Positions 1 through 9,815 of a DNA stretch of 64,000 nt are shown here, piece after piece. Every line of letters begins with the position of its first letter. Positions within the stretch are counted from its first letter, which is position 1. The position numbers and the translations under genes were made by a program. The stretch is from Rhynchopus sp. YZ270_cl-10 (taxonomy: Eukaryota > Euglenozoa > Diplonemea > Diplonemida > Diplonemidae). The notes beneath the pieces were generated by a model, which saw nothing but the letters and a program-made list of their open reading frames with translations, was not told where the DNA came from and made no database searches. The stretch spans positions 1,302,001 through 1,366,000 of the forward strand of contig OZ037879.1 of NCBI GenBank assembly GCA_964035575.1, in the 5' to 3' direction.

Positions 1-1
1 G

Positions 2-742
2 CGCCTTCCTGCAGACCAGCGTGCCTCCTTCGCGGAACACCTCAAAGCTGCAGGAGTCAATCCACAGGACGCCCCAGCCACACAAAGCCTACCAGACGTC
101 ATCGGCCCACACGGCACCCCCGCAGAGATGTGCTGCCCCATCTCTGGGCTCTACTTCGCGCCAGACGACACTGCCTTCAGCACCCGCCCCATGAAGGACC
201 CCTGCGTCTCCCTCGACGGCCGCTCCTACGAACGTTCTGCGCTGGAAAACTACTGGGGGCAGCACCGCGCGCTGCCACCATCGGGGGGTGCACAGACACC
301 ATCTGCTCAGCGCCTGGTGATGTTCCCGAACAAAGTACTGCAGGAGCGCATTGCGGCGAGAGAGGAGGCACAACGGTGGCCATGTGACGTGCTTATGCAG
401 GTATTTGCCTATCTCGTCTACGATGAGGTAAGCTTGGTACGTGGCATATCACGGCTCTGGCGGAGGGCAGGCAGTGGCCGGCACCTCTGGGAAGCTCTTG
501 CCCGCCGGGACTACCCACGCGAGGTGCGTCGCTACCAACGCAGACGCAACCTCGATTGGAGAGAAGCATACTCAATGATTGTTCTCGACGTCCATGGCCC
601 CCCTGAAGCACGCAACCCAGTCTTATCAGGGACCGACTCAGATGAGAACAAGAAAAACGAAGAGAAAAAGACGAAGAAGAAGAAGAAGAAGAAGAAGCTC
701 CTTGATGGGTACCAAATCACCAAGACGGTGGAGTTTGTTTGA
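2..742 (+). CDS. U-box plus F-box protein, 5' end outside window
   Basis: The frame is open from the first bases of the window, so the ATG at 128 is probably internal and the gene begins upstream. From that Met, residues 3-75 read as a U-box (CPIS, MKDP, then DGRSYERSALE and a hydrophobic FPNKVLQERI end) with an unusual insert after CPIS. Residues 82-135 read as an F-box (WPCDVLMQVFAYL, then LWEALARRDYP). A U-box recruits E2 ubiquitin-conjugating enzymes and an F-box binds SKP1 in SCF ligases, so the protein probably links substrates to ubiquitination. The C-terminal part is acidic then very lysine-rich (a run of nine lysines), possibly a nuclear signal. Having both boxes in one chain is uncommon. 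Domain calls are by eye; the substrate is unknown. Confidence 0.75.
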   Translation, partial: RLPADQRASFAEHLKAAGVNPQDAPATQSLPDVIGPHGTPAEMCCPISGLYFAPDDTAFSTRPMKDPCVSLDGRSYERSALENYWGQHRALPPSGGAQTPSAQRLVMFPNKVLQERIAAREEAQRWPCDVLMQVFAYLVYDEVSLVRGISRLWRRAGSGRHLWEALARRDYPREVRRYQRRRNLDWREAYSMIVLDVHGPPEARNPVLSGTDSDENKKNEEKKTKKKKKKKKLLDGYQITKTVEFV

Positions 743-829
743 TTGTTGAGGGGGGGTTTTTTTTTATTAATCCCGCAGGCGTTTTGCGCTTCTCCTAATT
801 GAGTGTTTTTATTTTTTTTTTTCTTTTCC

Positions 830-866
830 CGGTACACTGCCACGAGAGGGCTTTGTATTCCAACCT
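830..866 (+). repeat. Dispersed intergenic motif, type 2 (ACGAGAG loop)
   Basis: GGTACACTG, then GCC-ACGAGAG-GGC, then TTTGTATTCCAAC and a T run. Related copies lie at 9458, 31504 and 51414, all on the + strand. It sits 88 bp after a stop codon. Confidence 0.6.
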
Positions 867-876
867 TTTTTGCGTG

Positions 877-1010
877 AAAGTGTCAAACGTCGTTCACTCA
901 CCCACACCGTGCTCTCCATCACCTCCACCCTACGAGGGTAGTATGCGGAAGCGTCAACGCATCACACAACTACAAGAACGGGGTGAGGGAACGGCACCGT
1001 GCCATACTCT
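877..1010 (+). repeat. Dispersed repeat, copy 1 (about 130 bp)
   Basis: Starts at AAGTGTCAAACGTCGTTCAC and runs through GAAGCGTCAACGCATCA to GTGAGGGAACG. A diverged copy in the same orientation is at 22105-22240. No ORF is shared, so this looks like a non-coding repeat or a remnant of a mobile element. Confidence 0.65.
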
Positions 1011-1263
1011 TCAGTCTGTGGTGTCAGACTAAGGGCTTTTTTTCGCCATAAACTCTGCTTTTGCCACACAGGGGGAGATGAAGTGTGCCGTGTACGTATT
1101 GCCTCCTTTAGACAGTTATGCAGAAGAGTCACATCTTACCAACTTTGCTCTTTAATGTTGTTATGGGGTTCCGAGGAATGTCCGTATTGTGTTGTTTGAA
1201 GGCCCGTTTTTTTTGGCCATCCCAGCGTGCCTCGAGAGAGTGCGTGTTGGAGGTTTTTCCTTT

Positions 1264-1318
1264 TGTTAGTGTCTGCGTCCGCCGAGGAATGGTGAGGCGT
1301 TTGCACTTCCGTTTTTTT
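1264..1318 (+). repeat. Dispersed intergenic motif, type 3
   Basis: Diverged copy of the motif with GAGGCGTTTGCAC followed by a T-rich tail; closer copies are at 29507 and 37878. Confidence 0.4.
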
Positions 1319-1757
1319 GTCATGAGAGATCGAAAGAAATACAAAAAAAAAAGGCAGAACCTGCCCACTCTAGCTCACCAGGTTATTGCCTTTTTTTTTG
1401 TCAGAATTTGCTAACCCTCCCTGTGTCATGAGAGGAAATGTCGTTGGTAAAACAGTGCCATTTTTTTTTTTCTCCCATGCATGCGAAAAATATTATCTTT
1501 CCCATTTTCTTCTGTTTTTTTGTTTGGGGTCTGTACGCACAGTCCGCATAAAAAGATATCTGTGTTGTTCATTCCTCAAAATCTTTCTTTTAAAGCCGCA
1601 AAAACAAACTTTCATGTTTTCGCCAAACGTTTTCTTTCTAAGACCAAGCACTCAATGTATGATATCCATACTTTCATGATTAGAAAAAAAAAACCTCATA
1701 TACCACCCAATCTTTTTATACCTCTTACCCACACCCCCCCTCCCACACCACACCCAG

Positions 1758-3242
1758 ATGGAAGGCAACCATGCCAGCGAGGACAACGTGTGGAGGCGGG
1801 TTGAGGATGAGCTGCAGTACCCACGCGGTGTGTTGCGAGGGGCCTGGGAACGTGTCTGTGTTGTAGTGCATGCGGACCGGAGCACGGAAGGAGGGGCATC
1901 CTTCCCTGGCTCGCATTTGACACCTGAGTGCATAGCGCGCAAGCTAGCTGACCCTGCGATCAATGAAGACACAGACTGTTGCACGATGTCCGGCGGTGGC
2001 TGGCACACCCTCCCCCCTCACGCAACACACACCCAGAAGCTCCGCATGCACTCAGATGAGGCCTTCTCACTGCGCTTCTCCCGCGGACACAACCTCAGCC
2101 ACACCGTGCACCGCCACCTCCTCAACCTCCAAGACGCGATGGGCGGGCATTCCGTGGGCTCCAATGTTTATGTCACACCACCGGGACAACAATCGTTTCC
2201 ACGCCACGTCGACCCACAGAACATTTTTGTCACACAAATCGCAGGGGAGAAGACGTGGGTGATATCAAACCGCGGTCTCTACACTGACACCACCGACGCG
2301 GTACCGCCTGCATCGCTTGCTATCGAAGGATCGTCAGGTCTCATACGACTCCGTTCAGAGGACGAACCTGCATCCATCCCACGCACAGAAGGGGGGTACA
2401 CCACTTTCACTGAGGGCACTGTCACCCTGCAACGAGGAGACCGCCTCTACCTCCCTCGCGGCTTTGCCCACTATTGCACCAGTAGGGGTACCCCAGGAGA
2501 TTCACCAAGCATCCACCTTACCGTAGACACTTCAATGAACTGCAGCCAGCAGTTCTTCTACAGCTCCGTCCTCGAGATGCTCAGAGTCAAGACCAGAGTC
2601 GAGGTCCCTCCCTCTCTCTGGGAAAGGGCAGAGCATCGGCGTAGCATGCCGTTTGGGTTTCTGTTTCTGTGTGGGTCGTGCTACGGTAGAGGTGGTGCAT
2701 GGAGGGAAGCTGCAGGGCAGTTCTTGCAGAAGGCCTGCGAAGGGAGTGAGGTGCTTCCCATTGAAGACGTTCTGAGGGAGGTGGATACGGTGATGGATTT
2801 TGTGGCGGAGGGGTTTTTTCGGTCGGCGATTCCGCCGGGCAAAACAATGCAGTCGTTTTGTAGGTTGTCGCTTCATGAAAGCGGGGATGGTGTGTTGCTT
2901 TCGACGCCAGGTGGTGCGTTGCATGTACTCCCATCGCAGGTTCATTTATTGTTAAGCATGCTGCCCGAAGGGCATCCTCGTGGGCATATTCAGTATTTGA
3001 CGCTTGAAGATGAGTCGCCTTCGACGGATCTGAGCAGTTCGTTGAAAAGGGATTTGTTTCGTTTGCGTCTTAGGCGGAAGGGTGGTGGTGGTGGTGGTAG
3101 AGCTGTCGTGGTGCGGCGCTTCACACCGCGGAGGTGGTCGAGGCGTGGGATACGTGCAGTAGTTCCACCTGCGTTGAAGCAGCACCGCATGGGGCGGTAT
3201 GCGGCGAAGGTGGCGAGGTGGGAGAAGAAGGAATGTGAATAG
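1758..3242 (+). CDS. JmjC/cupin-type 2-oxoglutarate oxygenase, NO66/MINA-like
   Basis: 494 aa. Residues about 138-165 read VTPPGQQSFPRHVDPQNIF then QIAGEKTW, the cupin_4 (JmjC) signature with an HxD iron pair at H150 and D152. A distal histidine at H238 lies in LPRGFAHY. This family (RIOX1/NO66, RIOX2/MINA and bacterial YcfD) are Fe(II)/2-oxoglutarate hydroxylases of ribosomal proteins or histones. Substrate cannot be told from sequence, but a ribosomal protein histidine is the commonest in the family. The C-terminal 200 residues are less clear and end in a basic arginine-rich tail with a short glycine run (about residue 448), fitting a nucleolar or nuclear place. The start is the first ATG behind a pyrimidine tract ending CACCCAG. 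No intron seen. Confidence 0.8.
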   Translation: MEGNHASEDNVWRRVEDELQYPRGVLRGAWERVCVVVHADRSTEGGASFPGSHLTPECIARKLADPAINEDTDCCTMSGGGWHTLPPHATHTQKLRMHSDEAFSLRFSRGHNLSHTVHRHLLNLQDAMGGHSVGSNVYVTPPGQQSFPRHVDPQNIFVTQIAGEKTWVISNRGLYTDTTDAVPPASLAIEGSSGLIRLRSEDEPASIPRTEGGYTTFTEGTVTLQRGDRLYLPRGFAHYCTSRGTPGDSPSIHLTVDTSMNCSQQFFYSSVLEMLRVKTRVEVPPSLWERAEHRRSMPFGFLFLCGSCYGRGGAWREAAGQFLQKACEGSEVLPIEDVLREVDTVMDFVAEGFFRSAIPPGKTMQSFCRLSLHESGDGVLLSTPGGALHVLPSQVHLLLSMLPEGHPRGHIQYLTLEDESPSTDLSSSLKRDLFRLRLRRKGGGGGGRAVVVRRFTPRRWSRRGIRAVVPPALKQHRMGRYAAKVARWEKKECE

Positions 3243-3698
3243 ATTGTTTATATATGGCATAAAGGCGATTCAGCCTGTAGGTCTATTTTTTTGGTTGTCC
3301 TATGTTATCGATGCGAAGAAAGGGGGGAAAAAGAAAAAAAGCGAGAAAAAATCAATGAATGAACCAAAATAAAGTGAATTCCCCCTCTATTTCGTCGATT
3401 TTGTTTGTTTTGTTGATCGTATCGTATCGGATCGGATCCATCCCAAAAAAAGTAAGAATGCTTGGCATCTGAAGAACTGTCCACCTGATTTTTACCCCGC
3501 GTATAGGCGCGTACAGGCCCGTACATGCCAGTATAGGCCAAACCCCACCCATTTCCCCCAGCCTTTACGCGCCTTTACGCGCTATACGCGCCTATACGCG
3601 GGGTAAAAATCAGGTGGACTGGATTCGTAGAAAAAAATGCACATATTTTCTCCCCCTTTTAGTCCCTATCAGATCATAGCGTAGGAGGAGACGCAACT
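3243..3698. other. Intergenic with one MITE-like palindrome
   Basis: Holds the 137-bp inverted-repeat element at 3481-3617. The rest is A/T-rich with no coding signal. Just before the next ATG come a CCCCC-TTTT tract and two AGs. Confidence 0.7.
3481..3617 (+). mobile_element. MITE-like element, copy 1
   Basis: 137 bp with terminal inverted repeats that start CCACCTGATTTTTACCCCGC; the right end is the exact reverse complement for more than 25 bases. The centre contains further CGCGTATAGG-type palindromes. Flanks ACTGT on the left and ACTGG on the right may be a 5-bp target duplication with one change. A second copy with inverted centre is at 22583-22690. Too short to code for anything, so it would be non-autonomous. 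Confidence 0.8.
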
Positions 3699-6600
3699 AT
3701 GCTAGCATCGCTTGCCGTGCCAAAGAAGCCCACAACACACATCGCCTCAGAGGTGGAGAAGGTGTGGAAGAAGGCAGGGCGGTCCTCTGTCGCCGTGCTT
3801 GTCAATGAGGTGCTGCTGAAGGCGTGTGGGTGTCTGTACCAGATCGAGGCGGCGACGTGGCAGACCTTTCTTGCGACCGCTGCGGGGGGCGAGAAGCGGC
3901 CGGACAAGAAGCTGGCAGTCGCAGGAAACACGTTGCAGTTTGTGCTGACATACCTGGCACGGCACATTGGGCCCTCCTGGGTGTCCGCCCTGGGGCTCCC
4001 TGGAGGGGTAACGGGAGAGCACTTTGAAGGCTTCCTCGTAGCCTCTGGTGGTGATCTCATGAAGGGTGACACCGAGCTTGCTGAGGCAGCTGCAGCAGGT
4101 CTGTCGCCCCTACTCGATTATGAAACGCTTATTCTCGTGTGGTGCCGTGTGCAGCAGTGGAAGAAGGCTGCAGACAAAGTGGCGGCAATCAAGACGCCTG
4201 AGAAAGTGGAGGCGTTGAACCAGATGCATGTGTTCCCGTACATCTCGCCGACCTTCGCAGAGAAGGTCTTTCTTGTGTTGAAGAAGTCCGGTACAGATGC
4301 GGCATTGCGTGCGTTGATAGTGGGCGAAGATGTGTTCACGGCGTCGTGCTATTGGTGTGTGGAGGTGCCCCTGCAGCGCATGGCAGACCTGCAAGACGCA
4401 GAGTCGCGAGGTGCGGTACTGACCTGGTCCACAGTGTCCTCATGTCTGCCGAAGGAGTACGATGTCAGCTTCTGGGCGCTAAGGGAATGTGCCGAAAGTG
4501 TTGCGCAGACCGACCCATCTGCGAATCTCGTCAGCTTCGAGGGAGGGAAGTGGAGTGCTGCGGGCCTGCAGGAGGCCTTGGTGAGGCTGCCGGGGACGCT
4601 TTCGATTAAGGGGCTGCATTCGTTGTTGATTGTGCTGCAGAAGACGTTTTGTGCGTTTCGGAGGAATGCGTGTTTCACTGATGCGTTGTTGGCTGATATG
4701 TTTGACGCGGAGCAGCTGAAGGAGAACGACTCTGTGTCGGACCTGCCTGAGGAGACGGCGTACACCTTCGACGCTGTGGTGAGCGTGGTCACGCATGGTA
4801 TTGCGTCGTGCAAGCTGCACATCGCACGCAGCAACCTCGAGCACATCATGAAGGGTCCTGCGCGTGCGTCGTCGGAGCTGCTCGACCAGGTGCGCTCGCT
4901 GCTGCAGGGGCACAGCGGGTGGGAGGTGCAGCGCTACGTTGCGTCCATGTGTGCTATCGGGGCTGCCGCCACGTCTGCCCCAACGCTTGCATCGCACAGT
5001 CCCTCCAGGGACGCCGTGCTCGCCCTAGTGAGCGTGAGTAGCTCAGAGTGTTGCGTCTTCCCTGAGGAGGATGCGTACCGTGTGCTCAAGAAGATGAATC
5101 TCATACCCCGTGATCCCGTGACGCACGTCTCGGCCTCTGCCATCCGCAGCTACTTCTCAGACAGCAGCGAGGCGAAGGAGATGGTCGCCCTGCACAACAC
5201 AGACGTCAACGAGGCTGTCGCATCGCTCCTCCTCAAATGCATCGTCATCTTCAAGGAGTCGCTGGGCAAGCCGACCGACTTCGGCCTCTGTGTGCTCGCA
5301 CTGCGCAAGCTCGCTGCCTGCACGCTCCACATCGACTCCGCACACACCCAACGCACGCTCATCGCCATCATCAGCAACGCGCACGCACACAAAGGCAACA
5401 TCAGTGCGATTGGCCTGCGAGGCGTGCTCCGCAACCTGCTGGAGGTGTCGTACAGGCTGACGGGGGACCCTTCATTTGAGTGCGTGCTGCTTGAGGACGA
5501 GCAGGAGCAGCTCTTCAACTACATTGTCGAGCGGGTGGTCAACTACACTGCGCTGCATATGTTTAAGGGGAAAAAGGCAGCGTTGTGCAATGTGCTTGAC
5601 CCGCCACCACCTTGCGCTGATGAGTCACTATCCGCAAGCCAACTAGACACATGCGACACATTTCAGGGGCCGACAGGATGCGACCTTTTGGTGATATGGG
5701 CGACCCTGCATGAGTACATGCTTGTCATGCAGCAGGCGCTGCTCAAGAATGAGCTTGCCGTCTCTACGACCTGCAATGCCGAGGCCCTGATGTCCTTGCT
5801 CCACATCAACGACTTTGCTGTTGTCGTGCGCCGCATGCCTGCTACCGGGCGTATTGCAGAGCTCTGTCGCCCTGGAAAGTTCGCTGCGTCCCTGCTCCAC
5901 CCGTTCCCCCCTGTGCAGCTGCGGGAGCTGCGCCAGGAGGGAGGTCTATTCTTAGTGCACCTTGCTGCAGACGTCGTGTACGGTGCGGAGGGTGCGTTCT
6001 ATGCGTTGCTGCGCAGTATGTGTGAGGCTGGTGACGACGCAGTGCATGCCGACTGCGTGACCTCTGCCCTGGTGGCAAGTGGTCACCTGCAAGGCTACTT
6101 CCCCTCCCGCAACGAGGCTGCCTGCCGCTGCCTCGTCAACGCTGCTCTGGGATGCGATGCGCCTGCGTCGGAGTGGTGTGCCTTTGTGCTGTGGGTGAAG
6201 GGCTTCGTGGGGGATGAGTTCTCCCTAGGGTGCACGCCCTGGCTGTGGGGTGCAGATGGGGCTCCAGAAGAGCTGGTGGCAACCATGGTGTGCTGTGTGG
6301 AGGACTACTTCCGGTGTGTGCCGCGCTGCAAGGAGAGCGGTGGAGGGAAGACGATACGCGCAGACCTCGCGCCGCCAGCAGCCGAGCGCACCCCGAAGGC
6401 AGTGGCGCACCTGCTGCAGGGGCCTTTCTTCGCAAGCATCGACTCCTTTCTGTACGCAGCGTTCCTGACGCTGCTCTTTGCACAGCCGCAGGAGGATGTT
6501 GCGGAGCTTCCCGTACACAAAGCATTTTTCGACACGGTGGTGCTGGGACCTGCTTTTGTTGCACGAACCAAGGTGGCGAAGGACCAGGCCTATTCCGAGG

Positions 6601-7604
6601 TGTTCCGGCGTGGTGTTATGGCCGACTATGCGCCGTGCGCTCAGGAGGCGCACTCTGGTGACGAGCGTGCGACGCTGTTCCTCCGTGCGTACGAGACTGC
6701 GTACGTCGGCCTCCCTATGGAGGAGCACTTCGCAGACGTGGACCGCCAGGTCTACGACATGTACCTAGAGAAGATGCGCTACGTCGGCACCGTCGTTAAC
6801 TACGTCGCACACGAGTCCTCCGCCCTCACCGGCACAGGCGCCGTGCAAGGTCCCTTCCTCAAAGCCCTCTCCGCAGCGCTCCGCATCCCCAGCCGCTTCC
6901 TCGAATGCAGCGGTGTCGTCACCCTCAAACGCCTCTTATACCTGCAGACGCAGGCAGCCTTCAAACACACTACAGCACTGCAAAGCCCGCTCCTCTTCGA
7001 GATGGGGCAGGGCATAGCTGCAGTGCTCCCAGAGGAGGAGGCCGTGGAGCATACGGTGAACCTCTTCCGCAGGGTGGTGCTGTGTGTGCAGGCGTTTGTG
7101 AAGGACTTCGCAAGGTCCTTCCACACCGGCACCACCGCCGCCAGCAACGACGTCGAGGCGGGGGAGGCCCTGTACGCTGCGTCCTTCCCGCTGTCGGAGT
7201 TGGTGCAGTACGCGCGGAATGCACACTGCGTGGGGGAGAAGGAGATGCGTTACGTCTTCTCGGACCACATAAGCAAGGAGGTGCGTGCCAAGCCCGCTGT
7301 GCCCCTGGAGACTGTGCTGTCAGAGGTGAAGTGCGACTTCGCAGACTACATGCACTATCGTGCCTGGCATGCGTGCACAGACTACGTCTTTGACATGCTG
7401 CATGTGCGCGGTAAGGACACCCTCTCCGCCACGCACCTCAGCCGCTTCGTGAACTGCCCACTCGAGGCGTTGGAAGCAGTGCACACACAGTCCGGTGTCG
7501 AGCCCAGTGCCAGGGTGTTCCCGTGTGGTGTCAGTGATGTGTCCGCACAGCAGATGTCGCGTGCCGCGTTCTCGCAATACCTCAGCCTCCTAGGGCAGAC
7601 GTGA
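3699..7604 (+). CDS. Large protein of unknown function, 1301 aa
   Basis: An uninterrupted ORF with GC-rich codon use like the confirmed genes, so it is very likely real. I do not recognise the family. The sequence looks largely alpha-helical, with many Leu/Ala-rich stretches and scattered cysteines. There is no signal peptide, clear membrane span, low-complexity run or nucleotide-binding motif. Such a look fits a helical-repeat scaffold (HEAT or similar), but no repeat period could be shown by eye. The start is the first ATG of the frame, following a pyrimidine tract and AG. The next gene starts only 150 bp after its stop and on the same strand. Confidence 0.8.
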   Translation: MLASLAVPKKPTTHIASEVEKVWKKAGRSSVAVLVNEVLLKACGCLYQIEAATWQTFLATAAGGEKRPDKKLAVAGNTLQFVLTYLARHIGPSWVSALGLPGGVTGEHFEGFLVASGGDLMKGDTELAEAAAAGLSPLLDYETLILVWCRVQQWKKAADKVAAIKTPEKVEALNQMHVFPYISPTFAEKVFLVLKKSGTDAALRALIVGEDVFTASCYWCVEVPLQRMADLQDAESRGAVLTWSTVSSCLPKEYDVSFWALRECAESVAQTDPSANLVSFEGGKWSAAGLQEALVRLPGTLSIKGLHSLLIVLQKTFCAFRRNACFTDALLADMFDAEQLKENDSVSDLPEETAYTFDAVVSVVTHGIASCKLHIARSNLEHIMKGPARASSELLDQVRSLLQGHSGWEVQRYVASMCAIGAAATSAPTLASHSPSRDAVLALVSVSSSECCVFPEEDAYRVLKKMNLIPRDPVTHVSASAIRSYFSDSSEAKEMVALHNTDVNEAVASLLLKCIVIFKESLGKPTDFGLCVLALRKLAACTLHIDSAHTQRTLIAIISNAHAHKGNISAIGLRGVLRNLLEVSYRLTGDPSFECVLLEDEQEQLFNYIVERVVNYTALHMFKGKKAALCNVLDPPPPCADESLSASQLDTCDTFQGPTGCDLLVIWATLHEYMLVMQQALLKNELAVSTTCNAEALMSLLHINDFAVVVRRMPATGRIAELCRPGKFAASLLHPFPPVQLRELRQEGGLFLVHLAADVVYGAEGAFYALLRSMCEAGDDAVHADCVTSALVASGHLQGYFPSRNEAACRCLVNAALGCDAPASEWCAFVLWVKGFVGDEFSLGCTPWLWGADGAPEELVATMVCCVEDYFRCVPRCKESGGGKTIRADLAPPAAERTPKAVAHLLQGPFFASIDSFLYAAFLTLLFAQPQEDVAELPVHKAFFDTVVLGPAFVARTKVAKDQAYSEVFRRGVMADYAPCAQEAHSGDERATLFLRAYETAYVGLPMEEHFADVDRQVYDMYLEKMRYVGTVVNYVAHESSALTGTGAVQGPFLKALSAALRIPSRFLECSGVVTLKRLLYLQTQAAFKHTTALQSPLLFEMGQGIAAVLPEEEAVEHTVNLFRRVVLCVQAFVKDFARSFHTGTTAASNDVEAGEALYAASFPLSELVQYARNAHCVGEKEMRYVFSDHISKEVRAKPAVPLETVLSEVKCDFADYMHYRAWHACTDYVFDMLHVRGKDTLSATHLSRFVNCPLEALEAVHTQSGVEPSARVFPCGVSDVSAQQMSRAAFSQYLSLLGQT

Positions 7605-7754
7605 TTTACACATGTCAGTTCTTTTATAATGATAACTCTGATGTAACGTAAATGGAAAAAGGAAAAAATGGATTGATTTTTAGTGTTTTGGGTTGCTACT
7701 GTGTTGGGTAAATAGCATTTCGGACAGCAATAAAACACACAAAAAAATAAATAA

Positions 7755-8927
7755 ATGGAAATCTCGGCAGTGTCGCGCGAGTCAGGCCTGCGGTGCACGG
7801 TGGAGGTCGGCCACGACGAGACGGTGTTGGGTCTGAAGGGGAAGGTGTGTGCTGCGTTGTGGGGCGGTGCTGTTGATGAGGCACGTCTGGCGAGTGTTGC
7901 GCTGTGTGCTGCTTCTGCTTCTGGTGATGCGCCACTGGGTGCGGACGACACGCACGTGGGCACGCTTGGCGTGGAGGCGGGGGACGAGGTGCATCTGGTG
8001 CGTCTGCATGCCTGCATCAAGGGGCCGGCCACGTACCGAGAGACGCCGTCGATGTCTGCGGACTCCTTAGTGCTGACCTCCTGCGGCTCTTTGTGCATTA
8101 CGAGTGAAGATGGCTTGCATCACTTTGACATCTGGGACACAGAGACGGCAACAGTACTCAAGTCTGTTCCTTTGAGCTATCACGTGGATGCGCACTTGGT
8201 ATTGACACCCTGCGACAGATGGCTCGTCACACTCGCGACAAGCAGCACGAACAACGACCCCTCTGTTCTGCAGGTGTGGGATACCACCACATGGGAGTGC
8301 CTGCGTGAAGTGCCCGAGACCTCAAGCGACGGGCTTGCATTGTCGCCATGCATGCGCTGGCTTGTCTCGACAAGCCTCACCACCTTGAATGTACGCGACT
8401 TTGACACACTCGAGCTGCTGCACACTAGACAACACCCCGATGCGTACATGACCCACCTATCGTTCACCCCCTGCTCCAAACACATGTGGACTACAAACGA
8501 AAAGGACGTAGTGCGCTTTGACACCGACTCGTGGGAGATCACAAAGACACTCTGCTCGCAGAAGAGCTGTGTCCAACTGCTGAAGTTGTCCCCTTGCTGC
8601 AAGTACGCTATCGTTGCGTGCGTCCACTACCTCCCGCTGGAGCTGTGGGATGTGGAGGCGGGTGTGCTTTTGTTCTCATGGAATCAGATTATTGAGTCCC
8701 TGTGCTGCGTGTTCTCGAAGGACTCGACGTGGTGTGCGGTGGTGGGGCATTCCAACATGGTGACGCGGTTTGACGTAGCGTCGGGCGCTATCCTCGAGAA
8801 CAGGGGTGGTGTCACTGGGAACGCCTACAGCTTTGCCTTGTCACCATGCGAGAAGTGGTACTTCATTGGCGGCAACGCAATCCAAGTCCTCCCTGTCCAT
8901 CCCAACGAGGAAACCCAAGAAGCCTAG
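7755..8927 (+). CDS. Ubiquitin-like domain plus beta-propeller protein
   Basis: 390 aa. Residues 1-86 look like a ubiquitin-like fold: a beta hairpin (MEISAVSRES, then CTVEVGHDETV), a helix (GLKGKVCAAL) and an end strand VEAGDEVHLVRL. From about residue 95 on, repeated strands of the type LSPC.RWLV or LTPCDRWLVT, followed by W/F-D motifs (FDIWDTET, LQVWDTTT, RFDTDSW, ELWDVEAG), mark WD40-like propeller blades; I count about seven. Joining a ubiquitin-like domain to a propeller suggests a proteasome or ubiquitin adaptor, but that is inference. No catalytic residues are evident. Confidence 0.7.
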   Translation: MEISAVSRESGLRCTVEVGHDETVLGLKGKVCAALWGGAVDEARLASVALCAASASGDAPLGADDTHVGTLGVEAGDEVHLVRLHACIKGPATYRETPSMSADSLVLTSCGSLCITSEDGLHHFDIWDTETATVLKSVPLSYHVDAHLVLTPCDRWLVTLATSSTNNDPSVLQVWDTTTWECLREVPETSSDGLALSPCMRWLVSTSLTTLNVRDFDTLELLHTRQHPDAYMTHLSFTPCSKHMWTTNEKDVVRFDTDSWEITKTLCSQKSCVQLLKLSPCCKYAIVACVHYLPLELWDVEAGVLLFSWNQIIESLCCVFSKDSTWCAVVGHSNMVTRFDVASGAILENRGGVTGNAYSFALSPCEKWYFIGGNAIQVLPVHPNEETQEA

Positions 8928-9811
8928 ATGCAAGAAGACAGTTGTGCGACCAAAACTACTTTTCCACTCTCCAGCCTTTTGTTCGAGGTGACTCAACAGA
9001 GGCTTGAGACGAAACCAATTGTGCTTTTTTAAAATGGGTGTGCACAGTTATACCCTACTTTTTCCCCCCAACCCCCTGCTTCCTCAATTTTTATCACGAC
9101 CGAAAGACTGCGGACACTTGGCAATGCAATGTAACCGTCTTTGCTGTTCTTTGTTGGTTGACACAAACACACTTTCCCCCCGAGTTTGTAGACCGCAACG
9201 TTCAGAAGGGTTTGCATCTAACGCAAAATACGTAGTCTTTTCCCCTATCCTCAGGTCGAAGTCAGCATGCTTCCCTTCCAAGGCTCTGTGGATGCGGAGA
9301 AGACCACCCTTGGAGGGTCAATACCGATTAGTTTTCTGTGTTCCGTTGATTGCTTTCCTCTTTATTTATTCTTTCTTTTGAATCAGATGTAAAACCACGA
9401 AATGGATGTAGGACTGCATGGTTGGGTGTCCACCCCCCCGGTACAGACACAAATTCAGGTACACTGTTCACGAGAGGGCTTTGTATTTCAACTCTACTTT
9501 GAATTTAATCCTCCTTTTTCTGTGTACACACGACGCATATTCACCAACTTTTTTCTTTCATTCTCATGTGTTGACCCTCTCAAATACTTTCAATTCTGTG
9601 AACTGAAAGTATATGAAGCTAATTTTATTCTATGCACACTGCTCTATGTGAAGGCGAACCAACTGTCCTACCACTTTCGATTCTTGGAACATCTTTCATC
9701 TTTTTTGCCTCTAAAATAAAACGAATCGTTTTTTCTTCTCAAAGCTCTTCCCCATAACATCCGCACATCATCCTCAAGAACGTACACAGCAGAGAGGATC
9801 ATGCTCGCAAG
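8928..9811. other. Intergenic, no gene seen
   Basis: T-rich spacer of 880 bp. Contains a dispersed type 2 motif at 9458 and a diverged GGTGACTC...GAGGCTTGAG stretch near 8987. Ends with a short upstream ORF that overlaps the next start codon. Confidence 0.7.
9458..9492 (+). repeat. Dispersed intergenic motif, type 2
   Basis: GGTACACTGTTC-ACGAGAG-GGC, then TTTGTATTTCAAC. Same core as 830-866; about 530 bp after one stop and 320 bp before the next start. Confidence 0.6.
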
Positions 9812-9815
9812 ATGA
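9801..9815 (+). promoter_or_regulatory. Four-codon upstream ORF overlapping the next start (ATGA)
   Basis: ATGCTCGCAAGATGA encodes MLAR-stop; its TGA shares bases with the ATG at 9812. Such an overlap permits termination-reinitiation or lowers translation. Whether the upstream ATG lies in the mature mRNA is unknown. Confidence 0.4.

Larger units (their letters stand above)
743..1757. other. Intergenic, T-rich, no gene seen
   Basis: About 1 kb of T-rich spacer. It holds two of the dispersed hairpin-type motifs (near 830 and 1264) and one copy of a dispersed repeat of about 130 bp (877-1010). No open frame here looks coding. The last 60 bases are pyrimidine-rich and end CACCCAG directly before the next start codon. 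Confidence 0.7.
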
